From Phycisphaerales bacterium (GTDB lineage Bacteria > Planctomycetota > Phycisphaerae > Phycisphaerales > UBA1924), in contig JADZER010000037.1 in assembly GCA_020850415.1 (NCBI GenBank), forward strand, positions 248,001 through 312,000: a DNA stretch of 64,000 nucleotides. The letters run 5' to 3'. Both the position numbers and the translations under genes were made by a program. The notes below the pieces were generated by a model. It searched no databases and was not told the origin of the DNA. It was given only the letters and a program-made list of their open reading frames with translations. This document shows positions 8,385 to 16,362 of the stretch, piece by piece. Within the stretch, counting starts at the first letter, position 1. Each line of letters opens with the position of its first letter.

Positions 8385-10370
8385 ATGGCACTCGAACAGC
8401 TGACCGATGAACAGATCCGGACATTGACGCGCGAGGAGAAGGACCGCTGGTGGCTGGAGCGGGTGTACCGCGGGGCCATGGCGCAGCTGACGATCCGCTC
8501 GGCGATCATGGGGTTCCTGCTGGGCGGGGTGCTGTCGGCGACGAACCTGTACATCGGGGCGAAGACGGGGTGGTCGCTGGGCGTGGGGATCACATCGGTG
8601 ATCCTGGCGTTCGCGTTCTTCCGGGTGGTGCAACGGATCGGCCTTGCGCGGGAGTTCACGATCCTTGAGAACAACTGCGTGCAGTCGGTCGCGACGAGCG
8701 CTGGGTACATGACTTCTCCGCTGATCTCGTCGCTGGTTGCGTACATGCTGGTGACGGGCGTGCTGCTGCCGTGGTGGCAGATGATGGCGTGGAACATCGC
8801 GGTCTCCATCTTGGGGGTGCTCTTCGCGTTCCCGATGAAGCGTCGGTTCATCAACGACGAGCAGCACCCCTTCCCGGAGGGGAAGGCGTGCGGGGTAGTG
8901 CTTGATGCGCTCCACACCGCGGACGCGGCGGTTGGGGTGATCAAGGCGCGGGTCCTGCTGTTCACGGCGCTTGGTGCGGCGTTCATCAAGTTTCTGCAGG
9001 CGCACGCGATCCAGGAGTGGATCCAGCACAGGCTGCTCAAGCTCGAGAGCGAGTTGCTCCTGATCCCGGAGAAGCTGGGCGACTTGATCGCGTGGGGCTT
9101 CGTCAAGCTCGGGCTGAAGGCGCCGGCGCTCGGGGGGGTCGACATCCGGCAGCTGACAATCAACCCGACGCTCGAGTTGGCGTTGATCGGGGCCGGCGGG
9201 CTGATGGGGATCCGGGCGGGGGTGTCGCTGCTGATCGGGGGCCTGCTGAACTACGCGGTCCTCGCGCCGATCATGATCAATCAGGGCATCATCCTCCCGG
9301 CGGCGGGGAGCCTGGCGGACGGCGACGCGGTGTTCGGATTCCGTCCGATCACGACATGGGCCCTGTGGCCCGGCGTGGCGTGCATGGTGCTGGCGTCGTT
9401 CACAGCGCTCTTCGCCAAGCCGCAGGCGTTCGTGAAGGCGTTCTCGGCGCTGACCGGGAAGAAGCAGGCGGGGACGGATGTGCTGCGGGGTATCGAGCTG
9501 CCGCTGTGGGTTTCTTTCCTCGGCGTGCCGATCATGGGTGTGGTCGCGGCGTTCATGGCCAAGGAGTTCTTCGGGGTGGACCCGTGGCTGTGCCTGCTCG
9601 GGCTGCCGCTGGCGTTCGTGCTGGCGCTCGTGGCCGCGAGCTCGACGGCGCTGACGGGGACGACCCCGGTGGGGGCGACGAGCAAGGTGACGCAGCTGTT
9701 CTACGGTGTGGTGGCGCCGGGGAACACGACGACGAACCTGGCGACGGCGAGCCTGACGGCGGAGGTCGTGTCGAACGCGTCGAACCTGCTGATGGACATC
9801 AAGCCCGGGTACATGCTGGGGGCCAAGCCGCGTCAGCAGGCGATCGCGCATGTGATCGGGATCCTGGCGGGCTCGCTCGCGAGCGTGCCCTTGTTCTTCC
9901 TGCTGTTCACGCAGGGGGTGGACAGGACGAGCGCCGAGACGGTGCGCGACACGATCCCGGCGCTCCAGACGACGGAGTTCCCGATGCCGTCGGCGACGGT
10001 GTGGAAGGCGGTGGCCGAGGCGCTGACGCAGGGGCTGGGCGGGCTGCACCCGACGGTCGTGTACGCGGTGGTCGTCGGCTCGCTCGTTGGCCTCGCGTTG
10101 GAGCTTGGACGGATCGTGACCAAGGGGAGGTTCCCGCTCTCGCCGATCGCGCTGGGGCTGGCCTTCGTGATCAACTTCGAGTCGATCTTTGCGATGAGCC
10201 TGGGGGCGATTATCTTCTGGTTCCTGGGCGTGGGGCGGTCGTCGAAGAAGGGCCCGGAGATGCCCAAGACGCTTTGGGTGGACAACCACGAGCCGATCTG
10301 CGCGGGTGTGATCGCGGGGGCGGCGCTCATGGGCATCGCGGACGCGGTGGTGCAGACATTCGTGCTGTGA
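8385..10370 (+). CDS. OPT-family oligopeptide/metal-chelate transporter
   Basis: A 661-residue polytopic protein with about 15-16 hydrophobic segments. OPT-family landmarks include SAIMGFLLGGVLSATNLYIG, the motif following FTILENNCVQSVATSAGYM, and NEQ-type loop equivalents (NDEQHPFPEGKACG). Family members (YSL and EspB types) carry oligopeptides or metal chelates into the cell by proton coupling. The start is set by the TAGACT box. The gene diverges from the dehydrogenase at 7027-8181. No substrate-specific partner is adjacent. Confidence 0.9.
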   Translation: MALEQLTDEQIRTLTREEKDRWWLERVYRGAMAQLTIRSAIMGFLLGGVLSATNLYIGAKTGWSLGVGITSVILAFAFFRVVQRIGLAREFTILENNCVQSVATSAGYMTSPLISSLVAYMLVTGVLLPWWQMMAWNIAVSILGVLFAFPMKRRFINDEQHPFPEGKACGVVLDALHTADAAVGVIKARVLLFTALGAAFIKFLQAHAIQEWIQHRLLKLESELLLIPEKLGDLIAWGFVKLGLKAPALGGVDIRQLTINPTLELALIGAGGLMGIRAGVSLLIGGLLNYAVLAPIMINQGIILPAAGSLADGDAVFGFRPITTWALWPGVACMVLASFTALFAKPQAFVKAFSALTGKKQAGTDVLRGIELPLWVSFLGVPIMGVVAAFMAKEFFGVDPWLCLLGLPLAFVLALVAASSTALTGTTPVGATSKVTQLFYGVVAPGNTTTNLATASLTAEVVSNASNLLMDIKPGYMLGAKPRQQAIAHVIGILAGSLASVPLFFLLFTQGVDRTSAETVRDTIPALQTTEFPMPSATVWKAVAEALTQGLGGLHPTVVYAVVVGSLVGLALELGRIVTKGRFPLSPIALGLAFVINFESIFAMSLGAIIFWFLGVGRSSKKGPEMPKTLWVDNHEPICAGVIAGAALMGIADAVVQTFVL

Positions 10371-10512
10371 GCCCGTGTTTCACCACGGAGGCACTGAGCA
10401 TCACGGGGTCGAGGCGTGAGAATCGGTGCGGGAAGCGGGGTGTGGTCGTGCTCACGACCACGATGTCCTCCTCCGTTCACTTCCATGTCCACCGCGGTGA
10501 TACTGCTTAGAC

Positions 10513-10929
10513 TCAGGGCAACTCGGCGGCTCCGGTGCTCGATGCCGGAGCGGGTCCGGCGCCCGCGAGCGGCGCCGGCCTGCCCGCCATGGCGACCACG
10601 ACGCCCGCGAAGATCAGGATCATCGCGGCATAGTCGTTGATCCTGGGCTTCTCCTTGAGCACGAGCATGGTGAAGCCCAGGAACACGGCGAGGGTGATCG
10701 CCTCCTGGATGATCTTGAGCTGCGGGGCCGAGAGCGGGCCGCCGTGGGAGATGTGGCCGATACGGTTGGCGGGCACCTGGAGGGCGTACTCGGGGAGGGC
10801 GATGCACCAGGAGAGGAGGATGGCGACGGGGAGCGTCCAGGCGGCCTTCTTGAGGTGGCCGTACCAGGCGTAGGTCATGAAGATGTTGGAGCAGATGAGC
10901 AGGCCGACGGTGGCGAGGATGCGGAGCAT
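10513..10929 (-). CDS. DUF486 (DMT superfamily) membrane protein
   Basis: A 138-residue protein with four membrane helices and the DUF486 pattern: an N-terminal NIFMTYAWYGHLK, central SWCIALPEYALQVPANRIG, then LKIIQEAITLAVF and a last helix near MILIFAGVVVAM. The family belongs to the drug/metabolite transporter superfamily and is functionally uncharacterised. The C-terminus has an Ala/Pro/Gly tail not seen in short members. The start is preceded by AGGAAT. It sits alone between repeat-rich gaps. Confidence 0.85.
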   Translation of the reverse strand: MLRILATVGLLICSNIFMTYAWYGHLKKAAWTLPVAILLSWCIALPEYALQVPANRIGHISHGGPLSAPQLKIIQEAITLAVFLGFTMLVLKEKPRINDYAAMILIFAGVVVAMAGRPAPLAGAGPAPASSTGAAELP

Positions 10930-10952
10930 GTGGGATTCCTGAAGGGCGATTT

Positions 10953-11284
10953 ACCGCTGAGGACGCTGAGTTCCGCTGAGCCAAACCGTATTCACCACGG
11001 AGGATGCGGGGTGGGACGCAACGCCGTGAACTCCTTGCGTGCTTGGCGTGTTTGTGGCGCCGGGATGGTCGGGCGTTGAAGAAGACGGAGGGGAAGAGCC
11101 CTCTCCCCAACCCTCTCCCGCCGGGGGCGGGAGAGGGGGCCGGAAGGGGCGCCGGGTGCGCCGGCACCGGTCAGCTCCGCAAAGCCTCCGCTGACCGGTG
11201 GCACGCAACGCGGTGAACTTCCGGCGTGCTCGGTGGCGAGATCTCTTCCGTTCATGCTCAGCGGGACTCAGCGTCCTCAGCGGT
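10953..11284. mobile_element. MITE-like element with 29-bp inverted ends
   Basis: Bases 10953-10981 and 11256-11284 are inverted repeats of 29 bp with one mismatch (unit ACCGCTGAGGACGCTGAG...). They enclose about 274 bp with no gene. Inside are a TTCACCACGGAGG motif, copy 2 of the dispersed repeat and a 12-bp perfect palindrome. No target-site duplication is evident, so a true transposition unit is not proven. Confidence 0.45.
11024..11144. repeat. Dispersed intergenic repeat, copy 2
   Basis: Homologous to 6793-6935. It contains the perfect palindrome 11111-11137, with 12-bp arms (CCCTCTCCCGCC) and a GGG loop. The first copy has the same left arm but a degraded right side. Confidence 0.7.
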
Positions 11285-11292
11285 GAGCTGGC

Positions 11293-13320
11293 TCAGCGGA
11301 GGGATGCTTGGGCGATGGCCTCCGCGCCGCCGGCGATGACGAGTTCCTGGGCGACGGTGGACAGCGGGTCGAAGGGGAAGGTGCGGTCGTCGCAGGCGAT
11401 GGTCGAGGTCGCGAAGTCGATGGTGATTCCGGGGCCGGGGATGGTGGGGGAGTTCTTGCCGAGCGAGGCGGCGAGGTGGTCGACCAGGGCCGGGCAGTCC
11501 AGGCACAGGAAGCCGTTGTTGAACGCGTTGCGTTTGTAGGTCTCGCTGAAGCTCGCGGCGAGGACGCAGGGGATGCCGCGGAACTTGAGGGCGGTGGCGG
11601 CCTGCTCGCGGCTGGAGCCGGTGCCGAAGTTGCGGCCGCCGATGACGATGTCGCCGGGCTGGAAGACGCGGTCGAAGTCGGGGTCGTAGTTCTCGAAGAT
11701 GACCTTGGCCATCTGGTCTGGGGTCATGTCGTCCTTGTAGGTCCACTTGCCGGCGTAGATGCCGTCGGTGTTCATGTTGTCGGCGGGCAGGTAAAGGGCG
11801 CGCCCGACGAGGCGGGCGGGGAAGCCGGCGAGGATATCGGCGGGCTGGCCCGCGGCGCTCGCGCCGGCGGGCGCGACCCGGGCGGCGCCGACGGGCCTGG
11901 CGTCCTTGACCTCGAAGGGGGCGGCGATGCGTCCGGCGACGGCGCTGGCGGCGACGACGGCGGGCGAGCCGAGGTAGACCTCCGCGTCGCGCGAGCCCAT
12001 GCGTCCCTTGAAGTTTCGGTTGGTGGCGCTGATGGCGACCTCGCCGTCCTGCACGAGGCCGGCGCCCATGCCGATACACGGGCCGCAGCCGGGGGGCAGG
12101 GGCCGGGCGCCCGCGTCGAGCAGGGCCCGCCAGTGGCCGGCGTGCTCGGCCTGTGCCTGGATGTCGGCGCTGGCGGCGGCGACATAGAACTCGACGCCGG
12201 CGGCGACCTTCTTGCCCTTGACGACGGCCGCGGCCTCGGCGATGTCGGCGAGGCGGGCGTTGACGCAGCTCACGAGGTAGGCCTTGTGGATCGCCACGGC
12301 GCGGCGCTGCATCTCGGCGACGGAGGTCATCGTCTTGACATGGTTGGGTCCGGAGACATGGGGGGTGATGGTGGAGAGGTCGAGGGTGAGCTCGATGGCG
12401 TAGGGGGCGTCGGGGTCGGCCTGGAGTCGCCCGGCGTACCAGCGGCTGACCTCGTCGCGGGTGAAGGCGCCCTTGGAGCCGGGGTGGCGTGTGCCGGGCC
12501 GGGCGGCGGAGGTGAGGTAGTCGGCGCGGGCGAGGAGGGAGTCGCGGAGGACCTCATCGAAGGGGAAGACGCCGGCGAGGGCGCCCCACTCGGTGGTCAT
12601 GTTGGCGATGGAGAGGCGGTGGTCCATGGAGAGGCCGGCGACGCCCCCGCCGGCGAACTCGACGGCGTGGTTGAGGACCTCGTCCTTGTTGAACAGGCCG
12701 CAGAGGGCGATGATGACATCCTTGCCGACGACGCCGGGCTTGAGGCTGCCGGTGAGTGTGCAGCGGGCGACGGGCGGCACCTGCCACCAGGTCTGTCCGG
12801 TGGCCCAGAGGCAGGCGGCGTCGGTGCGGACGACTGGTGTGCCGAGGGCGGAGACGGCGCCGTACATGTTGGAGTGTGAGTCGGAGCCGACGATCATGGC
12901 TCCGGGGACGGCGTAGCCCTGCTCGACCATGATCTGGTGGGAGATGCCGGTGCCGGCGGGGTAGAAGTCGATCGTGTGCTCGAGGGCGAACTTCTCGATC
13001 TTGGCGTACTTGGCGAGGTTCTCGGGGGAGTGGTTCTGGATGTCGTGGTCGATGGCGAAGACGGGCTGGGAGGGGTCGTGGATGCGGGGCTTGAGGCCTG
13101 AGGCTTGAGGCTTGAGGTTGGAGGGGCCGGGGGCCCCTTGCGCGGAGGGTGCGGGGAAGATGGAGTGGAACTTGGGGATGACGGCGCCGGTGTTGTCGTG
13201 GGTCATCACATGCTTGGGTCGGATGCGGATGATCTGGCCCTGGCGTGCGGGTTGTCCGGGCTTGAGTCCGACGGCGTAGCGGGTGGCGATCTTCTCGACG
13301 AGTGTGAGTGGTGTGGCCAT
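11293..13320 (-). CDS. Single-chain homoaconitase-like hydro-lyase (Lys4 type)
   Basis: A 675-residue aconitase-superfamily enzyme with large and small (swivel) domains fused. Iron-sulfur ligands are Cys352 (YLVSCVNARL), Cys412 and Cys415 (PPGCGPCIGMGAG). Stretches such as FYPAGTGISHQIMVEQGY, DSHSNMYG, GTPVVRTDAACLWATGQTWW, IANMTTEWGAL and SATNRNFKGRMGS closely recall fungal homoaconitase Lys4. The small domain follows around NTDGIYAGKWTY and GGRNFGTGSSREQAATAL. The family isomerises homocitrate or related acids by dehydration and rehydration. Residues about 68-78 (LKPQASGLKP region) form an apparent in-frame insertion relative to Lys4, encoded by a simple repeat. Aconitate or isopropylmalate could be the real substrate. 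Confidence 0.82.
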   Translation of the reverse strand: MATPLTLVEKIATRYAVGLKPGQPARQGQIIRIRPKHVMTHDNTGAVIPKFHSIFPAPSAQGAPGPSNLKPQASGLKPRIHDPSQPVFAIDHDIQNHSPENLAKYAKIEKFALEHTIDFYPAGTGISHQIMVEQGYAVPGAMIVGSDSHSNMYGAVSALGTPVVRTDAACLWATGQTWWQVPPVARCTLTGSLKPGVVGKDVIIALCGLFNKDEVLNHAVEFAGGGVAGLSMDHRLSIANMTTEWGALAGVFPFDEVLRDSLLARADYLTSAARPGTRHPGSKGAFTRDEVSRWYAGRLQADPDAPYAIELTLDLSTITPHVSGPNHVKTMTSVAEMQRRAVAIHKAYLVSCVNARLADIAEAAAVVKGKKVAAGVEFYVAAASADIQAQAEHAGHWRALLDAGARPLPPGCGPCIGMGAGLVQDGEVAISATNRNFKGRMGSRDAEVYLGSPAVVAASAVAGRIAAPFEVKDARPVGAARVAPAGASAAGQPADILAGFPARLVGRALYLPADNMNTDGIYAGKWTYKDDMTPDQMAKVIFENYDPDFDRVFQPGDIVIGGRNFGTGSSREQAATALKFRGIPCVLAASFSETYKRNAFNNGFLCLDCPALVDHLAASLGKNSPTIPGPGITIDFATSTIACDDRTFPFDPLSTVAQELVIAGGAEAIAQASLR
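13088..13116 (-). repeat. 29-base CTCAAGCC-type tract inside the homoaconitase gene
   Basis: Read on the minus strand this is a run of CTCAAGCCTCA units encoding LKPQASGLKP. It matches 34059-34087 in thiC at 27 of 29 positions and is read in the same frame there. Confidence 0.75.
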
Positions 13321-13325
13321 GCGGG

Positions 13326-13331
13326 AGGGTA
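13326..13331 (-). promoter_or_regulatory. -10 box (TACCCT), leaderless type
   Basis: On the minus strand TACCCT is followed by five bases and ATG at 13320. It separates the homoaconitase gene from the operon upstream. Confidence 0.4.
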
Positions 13332-13353
13332 TCGGGGCCGATCGGGCCGGTCG

Positions 13354-14568
13354 CTACCGCCAGGTGACCAGGGGTCGCTCGAGGATGACGCGGTCCTGCA
13401 CGGCGCCGGCGCGTCCCTGCTCGATCTCGATCGAGAGCGCGGTCTGGCCGCCGAGGGGGACGCGGAGCGCGGCCTCGGGTCGGTCGGCGCTGAGCCGCTC
13501 GCGTTGGACCTCGCGTCCGTCGCCGGTGCGGACGACTACCTCGCAGTCGCCCCAGGCCCACATGGCGGGCGGGAGGGCCGCGGTGGCGGCGAAGCGGGCG
13601 GCGGGCCGGGGGAGGACCCAGTCGACGCGGACGGGGCCCTGGAGCACGAGGCTGTGGACGCCGAGTGTGGGGTCGGTGAGGGTGTGCGGGGGGGTGGGGG
13701 TCGCACCGCCGGGGGCGGTGACCGAGTCGGGGGGGAGGGAGGCGAGGCCGATGTAGTCGCCCGGGGCGAGGTCGACGGCGCGGAGTTCGGAGGTGCGGAT
13801 GCCCAGGCCGCCGACGAGCGACTCGCCGTTGACCTCGGCGCTGCAGTGCCCGGTGGCGGTGATGGCGAGGCTGGTGACGGCGATGATGGAACCGCGCTGG
13901 GTGCGGACGATGGCGCCGGCGGGGTCGGTGGCGGGGTTGGCGAGGAGGAGTCCGGCGACGCGTTCGATGGGTGATTCGGGGTCGCCGTCGGGCGTCTCGA
14001 TGCGCACGGTGGGGCCGATGGAGGCGACGAAGCCGTCGAGGATGTCGCCGTTGGTGAGGATGAGCCGGTCTTCGACGGCGCTCCAGGAGGCGCGGGCGTC
14101 GCCGATGGGGGCGTTGATCGCGGCGGCCCGGAGGGCGTCGAGCGAGGCGTCGAGGACGAGGGAGTCTTCGACGAGCCAGGTGAGGGACTCGCCTCGGGGG
14201 CTGACGAGGGTGCCGACCCAGCGCTGCCCGTCGGCGAGTTCGAGTTCGCCGACGAAGGGGGCGGCGTCGGGGGCGGTGAGGGCCCGGGGCTCGCCGAAGA
14301 CTTCGAGCTGGCGGGTGATCCAGGGCAGCTCGCGCGCGGGTCGTTCGGCGGGCGGGCGGGCGTTGACCAGGGCGAGCAGGTCGGCGACGGCGGCCCTGCC
14401 TGAGCGTCCGGCCTCGTCGACGAAGAGCAGGGCGCCGCCTTCGAGCTGGGTGATCTCGACGCGTCGCTCGGTGAGGTCGCGGCCGATGAGGAGCCACTCG
14501 CCCTGCGCGAGCGCGGGGGCGCCGGCGGCGAGGGCGAGGAGGGCGGGGATGCGGCGGGCGGCGGTCAC
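13354..14568 (-). CDS. Secreted protein of unknown function
   Basis: A 404-residue protein starting with GTG. It has a signal peptide (cleavage near APALAQG) and a predicted mainly beta structure with repeated strand patterns: GELELADGQRWVGTLV, WSAVEDRLILTNGDILDGFV and IVRTQRGSIIAVTSLAI. The last third may be a carbohydrate-binding-like (NPCBM-type) beta domain, inferred only from pattern. No catalytic motif is recognised. It is the last gene of a minus-strand operon, 10 bases after the prenyltransferase-fold gene, so it probably acts in the same extracytoplasmic process. Confidence 0.75.
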   Translation of the reverse strand: MTAARRIPALLALAAGAPALAQGEWLLIGRDLTERRVEITQLEGGALLFVDEAGRSGRAAVADLLALVNARPPAERPARELPWITRQLEVFGEPRALTAPDAAPFVGELELADGQRWVGTLVSPRGESLTWLVEDSLVLDASLDALRAAAINAPIGDARASWSAVEDRLILTNGDILDGFVASIGPTVRIETPDGDPESPIERVAGLLLANPATDPAGAIVRTQRGSIIAVTSLAITATGHCSAEVNGESLVGGLGIRTSELRAVDLAPGDYIGLASLPPDSVTAPGGATPTPPHTLTDPTLGVHSLVLQGPVRVDWVLPRPAARFAATAALPPAMWAWGDCEVVVRTGDGREVQRERLSADRPEAALRVPLGGQTALSIEIEQGRAGAVQDRVILERPLVTWR

Positions 14569-14578
14569 GGCGGGGGGT

Positions 14579-15670
14579 TCATTTCTGGAAGATGGGCAGG
14601 TAGCGTTTGGGCATCTGGAGGATGATGAGGCTCATGGCGGTGCCGTAGGCGTCGCCGACGGAGGGGTCGGACCAGGAGCCGTCGGCGGCCTGGGATTTGA
14701 GGAGTTCGGCGCGGATGGCGGGCCACCACTGTGCCCAGTAATCGCCTCCGGCGAGGTACATGGTCTGGACGGCGTAGTAGTGGCCGTAGTAGTAGTGGGC
14801 GCCGTTGGCTTCCTCGCCGGGCTTGGCGGCGGCGAGGAGGTATCCGAGTCCGTCGTCGATGGCGTCGTCCTCGTAGATGCCGGCGTAGTAGAGGCTGGCG
14901 ACGCCGGCGGCGGAGCGGGGCCAGGCGGAGGCGCCGCTCTCGAGCTGGTACTTGAAGCCGCCGTCTGGGTTCTGGCACTGTCGGACATAGGTGACGGCGC
15001 GGTCGATGACGGTCTTGTCGATCTCGAGCCCGGCGTTCCGGGCGGCGCGGAGGCCCATGATCTGGCAGATGGTGACGGAGACATCGGCGTCGTAGGGGAC
15101 GGGGTTGTACCGCCACCCGCCCTGGTCGTTCTGGGTGCGCTCGATGAGTCGGCAGGCGCGGGAGAGGGCCTCGTAGACGCGGTCGGCCTGCTCGGTGTCC
15201 CCGCCGCCGGGGGTCATGCCGTAGACCTCGCCGAGGAACAGCGTGGCGAACCCGTGGCCGTACATGGGGCCGTTGGCGGCGTCGGAGGCGATGAGCCCGT
15301 TCTCGGCGGCGTTGTTGAGGATGTACTCGAGGGCGCGCTCGACATTGGGGGCGTACTCGCCCCGTCCGGGGACATTGCCGTCGGCCATGAAGGCGATGCC
15401 GGCGAGGGCGGTGATGGCGACATTCTTGGCGTACCGCCCGCCGCCGAAGGAGCCGTCCTCGTTCTGCGCGCCGGCGAGGTACGCCAGGCCTCGTTTGACG
15501 GCGTCGTCGAGCTCGGGGGTGATCTCGTCGGCGAGGGCGTTGTTCTGGGCGGACTGGGCGCCGTCGGGGCGGGCGTCCTGGGCGAGGGCGGGGGTCGCCA
15601 AGCCGAAGAGCACGGCCGACACGGCCGTGGCACACAGAGGCAGACCAGCAGGCACGGCGGGGTTTCTCAT
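14579..15670 (-). CDS. Secreted prenyltransferase/squalene-cyclase-fold protein
   Basis: A 363-residue protein with a signal peptide (cleavage near TPALAQDA). An alpha/alpha-toroid of repeated QxxDGSFG-type motifs follows: AGAQNEDGSFGGGRY, ERTQNDQGGWRYNP, QCQNPDGGFKYQL and KSQAADGSWSDP. This fold occurs in terpene cyclases, protein prenyltransferases and alpha-2-macroglobulin thioester domains. The DXDD motif of hopene cyclases is not seen, so it is more likely a structural or binding toroid. Many planctomycetes carry such proteins beside large membrane proteins, as here. It overlaps the upstream gene by ATGA. Confidence 0.82.
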   Translation of the reverse strand: MRNPAVPAGLPLCATAVSAVLFGLATPALAQDARPDGAQSAQNNALADEITPELDDAVKRGLAYLAGAQNEDGSFGGGRYAKNVAITALAGIAFMADGNVPGRGEYAPNVERALEYILNNAAENGLIASDAANGPMYGHGFATLFLGEVYGMTPGGGDTEQADRVYEALSRACRLIERTQNDQGGWRYNPVPYDADVSVTICQIMGLRAARNAGLEIDKTVIDRAVTYVRQCQNPDGGFKYQLESGASAWPRSAAGVASLYYAGIYEDDAIDDGLGYLLAAAKPGEEANGAHYYYGHYYAVQTMYLAGGDYWAQWWPAIRAELLKSQAADGSWSDPSVGDAYGTAMSLIILQMPKRYLPIFQK

Positions 15671-16362
15671 TCCTTGGGCTCCTCGGCGAGCTTGCGGTAG
15701 TAGGCCTCGGTGAGCTTGCGGTAGGTGGCGCTGAAGCGGTCGCTTGAGCCCTGCAGGAGCGCGTCGCGGAGGCGCGCGGGCAGGGCGCCCCAGGCGGCGA
15801 GGTCGGCGGCCTGCTCGGGGCCGAGCGGGCCGGTCTGGAGGCCGGGGGCCATGGTCTCGCCCTGGTTGTCCTGGCTGCCGGTCTGCTGCGAGCTGTCCTG
15901 GCGGGGTTGTTGTTGCTGCTGCTGTTGCTGGCTGCTCGAGCTGGAGGAGCTGCTGTTCTGCTGGCTGCGCTGCTGGGCGTCGGCGATGAGCTTGTCGAGC
16001 CGGCGGAGGGCATCCTCCTGCATGCGCTGGGTGTCGATCCCGGTGTCACGGGCGGCGCCGAGGCGCTGGGCGGAGCGGTCCATCAGGTCCGCCGCGGCGC
16101 GGAACTCGTCGACGATTTCCTGGCCGGAGAGCAGGCGGTCGAGCTCCTCCTGGCGGTGGTCGGGCAGCTCGGCGGCGTCGTTGGGGTCGGAGGCTTCGCC
16201 CTCGGTGCCGAGCAGTTCGTCGAGGGTGGGGAGCGCGTCCTCTTTGGTGGGCTGGGCGTCCTGTGCCCATGCGGCGGGGGCCGGGGTGAGCAAGAACGCG
16301 CACGCTACCAGCCGTGCGGCGGCCCATGCCCGGGCGGCGGCCCTTGGGCGCACGCGGTTCAT
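15667..16362 (-). CDS. Secreted Ser/Gln-rich protein of unknown function
   Basis: A 231-residue protein. It has a signal peptide ending near APAAWAQDA, an acidic helical section (DELLGTEGE, RQEELDRLLSGQEI), and then a homopolymeric tract at about residues 130-155 with eight or nine Ser followed by eight Gln. A conserved-looking C-terminal segment (ADLAAWGALPARLRDALLQG) ends in a Lys/Glu tail. Such polyGln is uncommon in bacteria. The gene overlaps both neighbours by four bases, so translational coupling within the operon is likely. The C-terminal motif resembles the tails of proteins in planctomycete DUF4175 clusters; the function is unknown. Confidence 0.75.
   Translation of the reverse strand: MNRVRPRAAARAWAAARLVACAFLLTPAPAAWAQDAQPTKEDALPTLDELLGTEGEASDPNDAAELPDHRQEELDRLLSGQEIVDEFRAAADLMDRSAQRLGAARDTGIDTQRMQEDALRRLDKLIADAQQRSQQNSSSSSSSSQQQQQQQQPRQDSSQQTGSQDNQGETMAPGLQTGPLGPEQAADLAAWGALPARLRDALLQGSSDRFSATYRKLTEAYYRKLAEEPKE

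Noticed and set aside
14579..15670. True squalene-hopene cyclase
   Set aside because: Only the toroid QxDGS-type repeats are present; length is about half of a cyclase, a signal peptide is present and no DXDD catalytic motif is seen.
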